From: Oerskovia jenensis
Lineage (GTDB): Bacteria; Actinomycetota; Actinomycetes; Actinomycetales; Cellulomonadaceae
Length of the DNA: 64,000 nt
Direction: 5' to 3'
Assembly (NCBI RefSeq): GCF_016907235.1
Contig: NZ_JAFBBO010000001.1
Coordinates: 3,162,001 to 3,226,000 of the forward strand
Below are positions 1 through 7,889 of the stretch, in pieces. A model generated the notes under the pieces. It was not told where the DNA came from, ran no database searches, and saw nothing but the letters and a program-made list of their open reading frames with translations. The position numbers and the translations under genes were made by a program. Every line of letters starts with the position of its first letter. The stretch's first letter is position 1.

Positions 1-234
1 GGCACGACTGGTGGCACCACGGGTGGCACGACCGGCGGGACGACCGGTGGGACCACCGGTGGCACGACGGGCACCGGGACCTGCACGGCCCCTGCCTGGT
101 CGGCCACGGCCGTCTACAACGGCGGGGCGTCGGTCTCGCACAACGGCCAGAAGTACACCGCCAAGTGGTGGACGCAGAACAACGTCCCCGGGGCCGAGCA
201 GTACGGCCCGTGGCAGGCGCTCGGCGCCTGCTGA
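1..234 (+). CDS. Chitin-binding (CBM5/12) protein, C-terminal fragment
   Basis: This is the 3' end of a gene cut by the window edge; it reads in frame from base 1 to TGA at 232-234. It begins inside a Gly-Thr linker of GGTT units and ends in a CBM5/12-type chitin-binding module of about 50 residues, with a Cys near each end and the AKWW core motif. The module closely resembles both CBM modules of the chitinase encoded next. From the family, the missing part is probably a secreted glycoside hydrolase or lytic polysaccharide monooxygenase acting on chitin outside the cell; the catalytic type cannot be read here. The gene is followed by a strong hairpin, so it is probably transcribed apart from the next chitinase. 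Confidence 0.85.
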   Translation, partial: GTTGGTTGGTTGGTTGGTTGGTTGTGTCTAPAWSATAVYNGGASVSHNGQKYTAKWWTQNNVPGAEQYGPWQALGAC

Positions 235-241
235 GAGTCGA

Positions 242-275
242 GCCGGGGGGCGGGATCCCCGCCCCGCCCCCCGGC
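242..275 (+). terminator. Rho-independent-type hairpin after the first chitin-binding gene
   Basis: Perfect 13-bp GC-only stem (242-254 with 263-275) around an 8-nt loop, 8 nt after the stop codon. A pyrimidine-rich stretch follows instead of a clean T-run, which is usual in high-GC actinobacteria. Confidence 0.65.
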
Positions 276-530
276 TTCCTCCCCACGACCCCCGCCGAGG
301 ACCGACGCCGAACGAGGCTCCGTCACCGGTGGGTACCACGTAGCGGTTCGCCGCTGCCGAACCCGAGGTCGCTCCGACCGGCCAGCCGGCCGACGCGGCG
401 GGCCTCGGGTTCGGCGACCTCCCCCCGAGCTCTCCGTGAGCTCCCCCTGATCTCCGCCGGGCACCGCCCTGCGGTCCTTGGCGCTGCGCGCACACCGCGC
501 GTCGCGCTCCGTACAACGAAGGCAGATTCG

Positions 531-3296
531 ATGCACGTGAAACTCACCGGGCACCGCGCCCGGGTCGGCGCGGCCCTCGCGACCACGACGGCGTTGTTCG
601 CGACGATGCTCGTCGCGGCCGCCACGTCGTCGGCCGCGGCCGCAGACTGCGCCCCGGCCTGGTCGGCGACGGCGACCTACACCAACGGTGCGGCCGTCTC
701 GAAGGACGGCGTGAACTACTCGGCGAAGTGGTGGACCCAGAACAACGTCCCCGGCGCAGACGCCGCCGGCCCCTGGGTCTCCCAGGGAGCGTGCGGCCCG
801 ACGGGTGGGACCACGGGTGGCACAACCGGTGGCACGACGGGTGGTACGACCGGTGGCACGACCGGCGGCACGACGGGTGGTACGACCGGCGGGACCACGG
901 GTGGCACGACCGGCGGGACCACGGGTGGCACGACCGGCGGCACGACGGGTGGGACCACGGGTGGCACGACCGGCGGGACCACGGGTGGCACGACCGGCGG
1001 GGCCACGGGTGGCACGACCGGTGGGACGACGACCCCGGTGACCCCCGCGACGGGCCACGAGGCGTGCCGTCCGGACGGCATGTACAAGACCCCGGGCGTG
1101 GACGTCCCCTACTGCGACGTCTACGACACCGCGGGCCGCGAGAAGCTCCCCAACGGCCTGGACCGCCGCGTGATCGGCTACTTCTCGAGCTGGCGCACGG
1201 GGGCCAACGGCCAGCCGCGCTACCTCGCGAGCGACATCCCCTGGAACAAGCTCTCGCACATCAACTACGCGTTCGCGCACGTCGGTGCCGACAACAAGAT
1301 CTCGGTCAACGCGCAGGCCGCGGGCAACGCGTCGACCGACATGACGTGGCCGGGGGTCGCCGGGGCCGCGATGGACCCGACCCTGTCCTACACGGGGCAC
1401 TTCAACCTGCTCGCGAAGTACAAGAAGGCGAACCCGGGCGTGAAGGTGATCCCCGCCGTCGGGGGGTGGGCCGAGACCGGTGGCTACTTCGACGCGAACG
1501 GCAACCGTGTCGCGTCGGGCGGCTTCTACACGATGACCGAGTCCCAGGCGAAGATCGACACGTTCGCCGACTCGACCGTCGCGTTCATCCGCCAGTACGG
1601 GTTCGACGGCATCGACATCGACTACGAGTACCCCACGTCCAACAAGGGCGCCGGCAACCCGGACGACTTCGCGTTCTCGGACGCCAAGCGTGACAAGCAC
1701 TTCCAGGGGTACGTGAACCTCCTCAAGACGCTCCGCGAGAAGCTCGACAAGGCGGGCGCCGAGGACGGCGAGTACTACATGCTGACGACCGCGACGCCGT
1801 CGTCCGGGTGGCTGCTGCGCGGCATGGAGGCCTTCCAGGTCGTCCAGTACCTCGACTACGTCAACCTCATGTCGTACGACCTGCACGGTGCGTGGAACGA
1901 GCACGTCGGTGGCAACTCGCCGCTGTTCGACGACGGCAAGGACCCCGAGCTCACCGCTGCGGGTGTCTACACGGCGTACAAGGGCATGGGCTACCTCAAC
2001 GGCGACTGGGCCGCGCACTACTTCCGTGGCGCGATGCCCGCGGGGCGCGTGAACCTCGGCGTCGGCTTCTACACGCGTGGCTTCCAGGGAGTCCAGGGCG
2101 GTACCGACGGCATGGGCGGCAAGGCCGTCCCGCCCGCGGGCTTCACGTGCCCGGCGGGCACCAACGGCAAGTGCGGCTACGGGGCCGAGGGCATCGACAA
2201 CCTCTGGTTCGACTCGGACCCCATGGGCAACGCGGTCCCGGCCGGCGTGAACCCGATCTGGCACGCGCTGAACCTGCAGAAGGGTATCGCGGGCGACTAC
2301 GCGGCCTCCTACAAGGTCCCGACGGCGGTCACGGGCTCGTACGTGCACCACTTCGACCCGGTCACCAAGAACGAGTGGTGGTGGAACGCGAGCAAGAAGG
2401 TCTTCCTGTCCGGTGACACGACGCAGGCGATCGGCGCCAAGACCGACTACGTGGCCGACAAGGGCCTGGGTGGCGTCATGATCTGGGAGCTCGCCGGCGA
2501 CTACGGCTACAACCAGACCAAGGGGCAGTACGAGATCGGCCAGACCATGGTCGACCTCATGCACGCCAAGCTCAGCACGACCACGGCCTACGGGGCGACC
2601 AAGGCGAACGCGGACCGGGTCATGCCGAAGCAGGCGATCGACCTGGGCATCGACTACACGCAGTTCGCGCTCGGGGACAGCAACTACCCGATCAACCCCA
2701 AGGTCGTGTTCACCAACAGGTCGAAGACCGCCATCCCGGCGGGCGCGACCATCTCGTTCCAGTACGGCACCACGGACACGGGTGAGATGAGCGACTGGTC
2801 GGGCATGAAGACGACGACGACCACGCAGGGCCACGTCGGCCCGAACGTCGGCGGCCTCAAGGGTGACTTCCACACGGCCGAGTTCACGGTGCCCCTCGGC
2901 GGCATCCCCGCGGGCGGAAGCATCACGAACCAGCTCAAGTGGACGATGCCGATCGCGCAGTTCTCCAACGTGATCGTCACGATCAACGGGACGTCCTACT
3001 CGACGACCTACGACTACCCGCGCGGTGTCACGGTCGTCGAGCCCACCGGTGGGACCGGCGGCACGACGGGCGGCACCACGGGCGGGACGACGGGCGGCAC
3101 CGCGGGGGGGACGACGGGCGGCACCACGGGGGGCACGGGCGTCTGCACCGCGACCGCCTGGTCCGCCACGGCGACGTACCCGGGTGGCGCGCAGGTCAGC
3201 CACGGCGGGCGCACCTGGACCGCGAAGTACTGGAACCAGGGCGACACCCCGGGCGCCCAGCAGTGGGGGGCCTGGACCGACGGAGGCGCCTGCTGA
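531..3296 (+). CDS. Secreted GH18 chitinase with two chitin-binding modules
   Basis: A 921-residue extracellular endochitinase (hydrolysis of beta-1,4-GlcNAc links). The order is: a signal peptide ending near Ala-38, a CBM5/12 module (about 40-88, AKWW motif), a long GGTT linker (about 91-167), a GH18 barrel, a C-terminal chitinase-associated beta domain (about 690-835), a second short GGTT linker, and a second CBM5/12 module at the C-terminus. The GH18 signature DGIDIDYE lies at 359-366, so Glu-366 is the expected acid/base. ATG at 531 is chosen because it is followed at once by a basic n-region and hydrophobic core, with GAAGG upstream; the frame stays open further 5' only because of GC content. 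The terminal module resembles that of the gene upstream, so the two are a chitinolytic pair. Confidence in the family is very high. Confidence 0.96.
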   Translation: MHVKLTGHRARVGAALATTTALFATMLVAAATSSAAAADCAPAWSATATYTNGAAVSKDGVNYSAKWWTQNNVPGADAAGPWVSQGACGPTGGTTGGTTGGTTGGTTGGTTGGTTGGTTGGTTGGTTGGTTGGTTGGTTGGTTGGTTGGTTGGTTGGATGGTTGGTTTPVTPATGHEACRPDGMYKTPGVDVPYCDVYDTAGREKLPNGLDRRVIGYFSSWRTGANGQPRYLASDIPWNKLSHINYAFAHVGADNKISVNAQAAGNASTDMTWPGVAGAAMDPTLSYTGHFNLLAKYKKANPGVKVIPAVGGWAETGGYFDANGNRVASGGFYTMTESQAKIDTFADSTVAFIRQYGFDGIDIDYEYPTSNKGAGNPDDFAFSDAKRDKHFQGYVNLLKTLREKLDKAGAEDGEYYMLTTATPSSGWLLRGMEAFQVVQYLDYVNLMSYDLHGAWNEHVGGNSPLFDDGKDPELTAAGVYTAYKGMGYLNGDWAAHYFRGAMPAGRVNLGVGFYTRGFQGVQGGTDGMGGKAVPPAGFTCPAGTNGKCGYGAEGIDNLWFDSDPMGNAVPAGVNPIWHALNLQKGIAGDYAASYKVPTAVTGSYVHHFDPVTKNEWWWNASKKVFLSGDTTQAIGAKTDYVADKGLGGVMIWELAGDYGYNQTKGQYEIGQTMVDLMHAKLSTTTAYGATKANADRVMPKQAIDLGIDYTQFALGDSNYPINPKVVFTNRSKTAIPAGATISFQYGTTDTGEMSDWSGMKTTTTTQGHVGPNVGGLKGDFHTAEFTVPLGGIPAGGSITNQLKWTMPIAQFSNVIVTINGTSYSTTYDYPRGVTVVEPTGGTGGTTGGTTGGTTGGTAGGTTGGTTGGTGVCTATAWSATATYPGGAQVSHGGRTWTAKYWNQGDTPGAQQWGAWTDGGAC
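801..1032 (+). repeat. In-frame GGTT linker repeat of the chitinase
   Basis: Nearly uninterrupted 12-bp units coding Gly-Gly-Thr-Thr, with synonymous changes only apart from one Thr to Ala. Shorter blocks of the same unit occur at 1-72 in the upstream gene and at 3044-3137 before the second CBM. Such tracts are prone to slippage and to recombination between the two chitinase genes. Confidence 0.9.
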
Positions 3297-3317
3297 CGTC
3301 GTAGGACCGCTGACCTT

Positions 3318-3362
3318 CGTGGGGTGGGCGCTGGGCGCCTCGGCCCGCCCGCCCACCCCACG
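3318..3362 (+). terminator. Hairpin terminator after the chitinase
   Basis: Perfect 13-bp GC-rich stem (3318-3330 with 3350-3362) around a 19-nt loop, about 20 nt after the chitinase stop codon. There is no T-run. Confidence 0.6.
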
Positions 3363-3526
3363 GACGTCGTCGCGTACGGGGTTTCCCGTACCTCTCCGGC
3401 AAGGATGTGGGAACCCCTCATCACCCTTTCCGGCAGCCATCAGTAGCGTGAAATCGTCCGAGGCCCCGACATGACTCTCCCCAGTGGGTCATGCCGGGGC
3501 CGACCTACATGAGTGAGGCAGTACCC

Positions 3527-4228
3527 GTGCACCAGCACCGCGTGATCCTTTCTTCGGCCGCAGCTGCGGCGACGTCCTCGCCGGCCCGACGGCGCAGCGG
3601 CGCTCGGGCGCGCCTGGCCCCCCTCGTCGGGGTCGTCCTGGGCGTGGGACTGCTCGCCTCGGCCTGCTCCGGTGGCGACGGGGCGGACAAGGCCACGGCA
3701 GACACCGATCCGTCCGGCTCGGGCCCGGCGGCCGCCGACACCCACGACGAGCACGAGGGTCAGCACACGAACACCATCGACGTCGGTCCGCTCGCCCTGT
3801 TCGCGGCCGACTACTGGTCCGTCGTGCAGCCCTCCGAGGGGCTGACCCAGGTGCGCGCCGGCGGCTGCCCCGAGGCGGAGGCGTGCCCGAGCTTCGACGT
3901 CCTCAACGGCGACGCGGTCGGTGAGGTCGACACGGCCCAGGCGTACGTCCCCGAGGGGGCCTTCTGCCCCGGGACCGGGAAGTTCACGGTGGCCTCGTCC
4001 AAGGAGACGAGCAAGCTGGACGTCGAGATCGACGGTCAGCCCGCGACGCTCACACGCTTCGAGCTGAGCTGCGTGGACGCCTCGGGAGCGGAGCAGATGA
4101 CGGTCGAGCAGATGCAGTGGTTCGTGCCGGACTCGCCCAACGGGCCGACGCTCATCGCGGACCGCTGGGCGTTCGAGGGACTCGAGCAGCGTCTCTACGC
4201 CGCGACGTGGGCGACCGCTCCGGCCTGA
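3527..4228 (+). CDS. Secreted lipoprotein of unknown function
   Basis: About 233 residues. An arginine-rich n-region and hydrophobic stretch end in a lipobox LLASAC, so the mature protein should start at the lipid-modified Cys on the outer face of the membrane. A low-complexity Asp/Ser/His-rich tether follows, then a globular domain of about 150 residues with four Cys that could form two disulfides. I do not recognise the domain. GTG at 3527 is preferred because GAGG lies about 10 nt upstream; in-frame ATGs at 3491 and 3509 are alternatives with weaker ribosome sites. The gene converges on the surface-protein gene, with a long palindrome between them. Confidence 0.8.
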   Translation: MHQHRVILSSAAAAATSSPARRRSGARARLAPLVGVVLGVGLLASACSGGDGADKATADTDPSGSGPAAADTHDEHEGQHTNTIDVGPLALFAADYWSVVQPSEGLTQVRAGGCPEAEACPSFDVLNGDAVGEVDTAQAYVPEGAFCPGTGKFTVASSKETSKLDVEIDGQPATLTRFELSCVDASGAEQMTVEQMQWFVPDSPNGPTLIADRWAFEGLEQRLYAATWATAPA

Positions 4229-4264
4229 CCCTTCCCTGGACGCGGCGCGGCGGCTGCTCCAGGA

Positions 4265-4329
4265 GCTCGACGTACAGCACGAAGGCCCCCGGTGATGATC
4301 ACCGGGGGCCTTCGTGCTGTACGTCGAGC
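4265..4329. terminator. 65-bp near-perfect palindrome, bidirectional terminator
   Basis: Two perfect complementary 32-nt arms (4265-4296 and 4298-4329) flank a single central base. The element sits between a + gene ending at 4228 and a - gene ending at 4338, so it can terminate both. The stem is much longer than a normal terminator. Confidence 0.85.
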
Positions 4330-4337
4330 GTCGGTCG

Positions 4338-5054
4338 TCAGGCGTTGCCCTTGCGGCCGCGACGTGCGACCAGCACCAGACCGCCACCGACCAGCAGGAG
4401 CGCTGCACCGACACCGACGAACTTGCCGACGGTCGCACCGGTCGCGGCGAGCCCGCTGTCCTGGGCGGCGCCGGCCTTGTTGGAGACGGTCGTGACCTTG
4501 CCGTCGACCGTGGTCGTTCCGGGGGGCGTCGTCTTGCCCGGAGGGTTGGTGTTGCAGTTGGGGCTCGACGGCGGGTAGGCCACCGAGACCGTGGTCTCGG
4601 GGTTCACCTGGAAGAGCACGTTCACGGTCGGGCGGACCCAGCCGAAGGTGCCACCCTCGACCCACTCGCCGTTCTCGAACACCCAGCCCGGCCAGCCCGT
4701 GGGCTTGCCGGCGGCGTCCACCGTGGCGCCGGGCCACAGGACCCGTCCGGAGAGGGGCAGCCCGGCCTGGACGACGTTCGCGCCCGAGGGGTTGAGCCAC
4801 GTGATGGTCACGGTGTCGTTCGGGGTGCCCGTCACGTCGACGTCGTACACGAGGTAGGGCACGTCGCCGTCGCACACGGGCTGGAGCACCGTGAGCTCGA
4901 TCGTGGGGGGCGGCGTCGTCTCGACGTAGCCGCCGTCGGTCGGGTCGGGGGTCTCGACGGACGCGTTCGCCGCGGGGCCGACGAGGGCCGTCGCGCCCAC
5001 GAGCCCTGCGACGAGGAGCCCCCGCGCCCAGAGTGCGGTCCTTGAAGTGCTCAT
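4338..5054 (-). CDS. Cell-wall-anchored surface protein with LAXTG sorting signal
   Basis: A 238-residue protein. It has a signal peptide (about 1-31, ending ANA), an extracellular region containing a beta-rich domain with two Cys, a Pro/Thr-rich stalk, and a classical sorting tail: LAATG, a hydrophobic segment of about 20 residues, then RRGRK. LAXTG is the recognition form known for actinobacterial class E sortases, so covalent attachment to peptidoglycan is likely. No sortase is encoded in this window. The function of the extracellular domain is not recognised. The start ATG at 5054 fits the signal peptide directly. Upstream are 184 nt of comparatively AT-rich DNA shared with the end of the DUF4012 gene. 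Confidence 0.8.
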   Translation of the reverse strand: MSTSRTALWARGLLVAGLVGATALVGPAANASVETPDPTDGGYVETTPPPTIELTVLQPVCDGDVPYLVYDVDVTGTPNDTVTITWLNPSGANVVQAGLPLSGRVLWPGATVDAAGKPTGWPGWVFENGEWVEGGTFGWVRPTVNVLFQVNPETTVSVAYPPSSPNCNTNPPGKTTPPGTTTVDGKVTTVSNKAGAAQDSGLAATGATVGKFVGVGAALLLVGGGLVLVARRGRKGNA

Positions 5055-5238
5055 GGCGTCTTCACCAGTCTTGGTCGTGGCGGTCGATGAATGGGAGGGG
5101 TCGAAGCCTCGGCGCGCCTTCCTGCCGTCACTGGACCCTGAACTTTTGAGGGTAGCGACTATCGGTCAGGAAGTGGACGGTTGTCCGGGTGAAAAGCAAT
5201 TCCTGGGAAATCGTTGTCTCGCCGTGATTTCCCGGAGG

Positions 5239-7074
5239 TCACCCGCAGACGGGAACCTCGATCGTCGCGAGCCCCGGCTGGTCGATGGTCGGGGTCGACC
5301 AGACGTCGACCTGCCGGGTGCCCGACGACCCGTCGGCGTCCTCGTCCGGGCTCGTGACGGTGAACGTCACGCTCGTGCTCTGACCCGGTGCGAGCTCGCG
5401 CGGGAGGGTCGCGACCGCGCGTCCCTGGATCTCCACGACCTCGCTGCCGGTCAGCGTCCCGTCGGCGGTCACGTTCAGGATGCTCCCCCCGCGCGGCGGG
5501 TACAGGAAGAGGTCGGTGCGGATGTTGCCCGGCGGTGTCCCCGAGATCCCTCCGCCCGTGACGTACCAGGACAGGCTGGTCGCCGCGTCGGCGGGCGCGG
5601 TCGAGGAGAGGTCCACCTGGAACGTGTCGGTGCGGCCGCTCGCCGAGCACTCGCTCGCGACGTGCTGCACGGCCGAGTCGAGGTAGTAGCTCATCTTCCC
5701 CGCGGTCGCGTCGTTGAAGAACACGCCGACGGTGTCCGCGGCGCGGTCGGACGACGAGAGGTCCCCCGAGACCACGGTGTCCGCGAGCAGGGACTGCTCG
5801 TCCTCGTGGCTCGACCACACGAGGGCCCGGTGCTCGCTGGTCGCACGCTGGACCGCGCCGAGCAGGCTCTGCGGGTCGGTGTCGCCCGACAGCGCGGTGG
5901 TGAGGACCGTGGCTGCCACCGCGGCGAAGAACGCGTCCGTCTCGGGGCCGGGCTCGAGCTCCTCGTACGCCTCGGAGAGCAGGACGTCGACCGCGTTGCC
6001 GGCGTCGATCGTGGCACCCTCGACGTCGACGGGGCCGGTGGCCTCGAGCAGGTAGGAGAGCGCGACGGGGTCGAGGGTCAGGACCCCGTCGACGGCCTGC
6101 CCCTTCGACGCCTGCCACATCGCGGCGGCCAGGGGCGCCGCGGTGGGGAAGTCGGGCGTGTACACGGTGTCCTGCACGTAGACGGCCATGTCGGCGCCGA
6201 ACAGCTCCTCGTCGGCGGGGCTCAGCGGGCTGATCCCGTCCGGGAACGGGCCGACGTCCTGCGTCGAGGCCTGGTCGAGCAGCGTGATGCGCCCGGCGTC
6301 CGTGCCGATCACGGCGAACGCCCCGGGGATGCCTCCGGGGGACCGGAGCTCGGCGCTGTTGAGCGCCATGAGCAGGTACGTCCGCGGACCGTCGGCCCCG
6401 AGCATCGCGGGCAGGAGCGTCGTCGCGCGGTGAGCGGTCGTCACGAGCCCGTCGAGCGTCCAGACCTTGTCCTGGAGGTCGGAGACCGGCCCGGCGAGCA
6501 CGTCCTGCAGCGCGGACACGTCGATGCCCCCGACCCGGTCGACCACGGTCGACATGGTCGTGGCGGCGCTGGAGACCGACGGTGCGGCCTCGGTCAGGGG
6601 AGCGAGGTCGACGGCTCCGCCCTGGACCTGGACTCCACCTTCCGAGACGAGCGCCGCGGCCTGCGCGAGCGGAGGCAGGACGTCCTGCGTGATCTCGTCG
6701 ACCGCCCAGGCTGCGGTCGAGAAGGCACGGACGTCGGCGCCGACGAACGGCAGGCGGCCGGCGACCCACCACAGCGGGCCGTCGGTGGTGCTGCGGGCGT
6801 CCGCGGTGAGGGGCTGGACCTCGGCGAGCGCGGCCTCGGCCGCAGCCCCGTCCCCTGCGCGCAGCGCCTCCTCGACCGCGGGCAGCCGGTCGATCGCACC
6901 GGTCAACGACGTCCGGGCGGCGAGGGCGTCGCGCACCAGGAGCCCCGCGCACACCAGCAGGCCGACCAGGAGCAGGAACAGGACCAGCACCACCCACCCG
7001 GCGCGGCGCCCCTTGCGACGGGCGCGGCGAGGGGTCGTGGGCGTCGTCGGGCCTGCGTCGTCGGTGGCGCTCAT
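5239..7074 (-). CDS. DUF4012 domain-containing membrane protein
   Basis: A 611-residue protein with a basic cytoplasmic N-terminus (RRARRKGRR), one membrane segment (about 27-48) and a large extracellular region that matches the DUF4012 family in layout and in its recurrent ELRSPGGIPGAF core. DUF4012 proteins are found in actinobacteria and Chloroflexi, often near exopolysaccharide genes; their biochemical role is not established. ATG at 7074 is chosen because it directly precedes the basic and hydrophobic start; the frame stays open to 7191 without a good ribosome site. It is divergent from the ECF sigma gene, with 135 nt between starts. Confidence 0.85.
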   Translation of the reverse strand: MSATDDAGPTTPTTPRRARRKGRRAGWVVLVLFLLLVGLLVCAGLLVRDALAARTSLTGAIDRLPAVEEALRAGDGAAAEAALAEVQPLTADARSTTDGPLWWVAGRLPFVGADVRAFSTAAWAVDEITQDVLPPLAQAAALVSEGGVQVQGGAVDLAPLTEAAPSVSSAATTMSTVVDRVGGIDVSALQDVLAGPVSDLQDKVWTLDGLVTTAHRATTLLPAMLGADGPRTYLLMALNSAELRSPGGIPGAFAVIGTDAGRITLLDQASTQDVGPFPDGISPLSPADEELFGADMAVYVQDTVYTPDFPTAAPLAAAMWQASKGQAVDGVLTLDPVALSYLLEATGPVDVEGATIDAGNAVDVLLSEAYEELEPGPETDAFFAAVAATVLTTALSGDTDPQSLLGAVQRATSEHRALVWSSHEDEQSLLADTVVSGDLSSSDRAADTVGVFFNDATAGKMSYYLDSAVQHVASECSASGRTDTFQVDLSSTAPADAATSLSWYVTGGGISGTPPGNIRTDLFLYPPRGGSILNVTADGTLTGSEVVEIQGRAVATLPRELAPGQSTSVTFTVTSPDEDADGSSGTRQVDVWSTPTIDQPGLATIEVPVCG

Positions 7075-7209
7075 GGCATCAGGGTAGAGGCATGATCGGA
7101 GCGGTACCCGCGGGCGCGGGACGCGCGACCCGGCCGGTGCCGCGACGCCTTGGCGTGGGATCGGCGCCGCTGCAAGGATCGGGGTCACCACGACACAGGG
7201 AGGGTGACG

Positions 7210-7833
7210 ATGCCGGCCATCCCACCTGGAGCCTCAGTGACGCCCCCGACCCGCGACGACGCCTGGTTCGAGGCGCTCTTCACCGCGCACACGACCGCGG
7301 TCTACCGTTACTTCCGCCGCCGGCTCCCGGCAGGCCTGGGGGGAGCCGGACCGGACACCGAGGACCTGACCGCGGAGGTCTTCGCGACGGCCTGGCGGCG
7401 TCGCGAGGACGTCCCCGAGGGGGCCGAGCTGCCCTGGCTGTACCGCACGGCCGGGTTCGTGCTCGCCAACCACCGCCGCAAGATGCGGCCGGTCCTCGTG
7501 GCCGACGTGCCCGAGGAGGCCGACGACGTCGACCCGCAGTCCCTCGCGCTGAGCGACGACCACGTGCGTCGGGTCCTCGGCGTGCTCGCCCCGCGAGACC
7601 GGCGGATCCTGCTCCTCAACGCCTGGGACGGGCTCACGGGCGACCAGCTCGCCGAGGTGCTGGGCGTGAGCCGGGGCGGCGCGGACGCCGCGTTGTCGCG
7701 CGCGCGCTCGCGCCTGCGGGACGCCTGGGCCGCGCAGGCGCGCGCCGGTGACACGGGCGAGGTCCCGGTCGCCCAGGTCCGGGACCGCGCCGCAGCACCG
7801 GCGCTGCGTCCCGTGCAAGAGACCGAGCGGTGA
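7210..7833 (+). CDS. ECF-type RNA polymerase sigma factor
   Basis: A 207-residue sigma-70 family factor of the extracytoplasmic-function type. The sigma-2 region (about 19-95, DTEDLTAEVFATAWRR) binds core polymerase and the -10 element. The sigma-4 region (about 115-175, LAPRDRRILLLNAWDGL then a helix-turn-helix) binds -35. The purine-rich site AGGGAGGG at 7197-7204 is spaced for ATG 7210; GTG at 7204 lies within this site. The next gene encodes a single-pass membrane protein and probably modulates this factor. The tail after sigma-4 is short and lacks an obvious SnoaL-like domain. Confidence 0.92.
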   Translation: MPAIPPGASVTPPTRDDAWFEALFTAHTTAVYRYFRRRLPAGLGGAGPDTEDLTAEVFATAWRRREDVPEGAELPWLYRTAGFVLANHRRKMRPVLVADVPEEADDVDPQSLALSDDHVRRVLGVLAPRDRRILLLNAWDGLTGDQLAEVLGVSRGGADAALSRARSRLRDAWAAQARAGDTGEVPVAQVRDRAAAPALRPVQETER

Positions 7834-7889
7834 CGACACAGACGGGGTAGAGGATCCGGGCCCCCGGATCGACGAGCTGGAGGCTCCCG

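Noticed and set aside
801-1032. Regular repeats suggesting a CRISPR or minisatellite
   Set aside because: They are in frame, code for a Gly-Thr linker between recognised domains and have no unique spacers.
114-3440. A 1,108-codon open frame on the minus strand opposite the chitinase
   Set aside because: It mirrors the codon bias of the real gene, has Arg/Val-rich low-complexity sequence and no family motif; the + strand product is clearly a GH18 enzyme.
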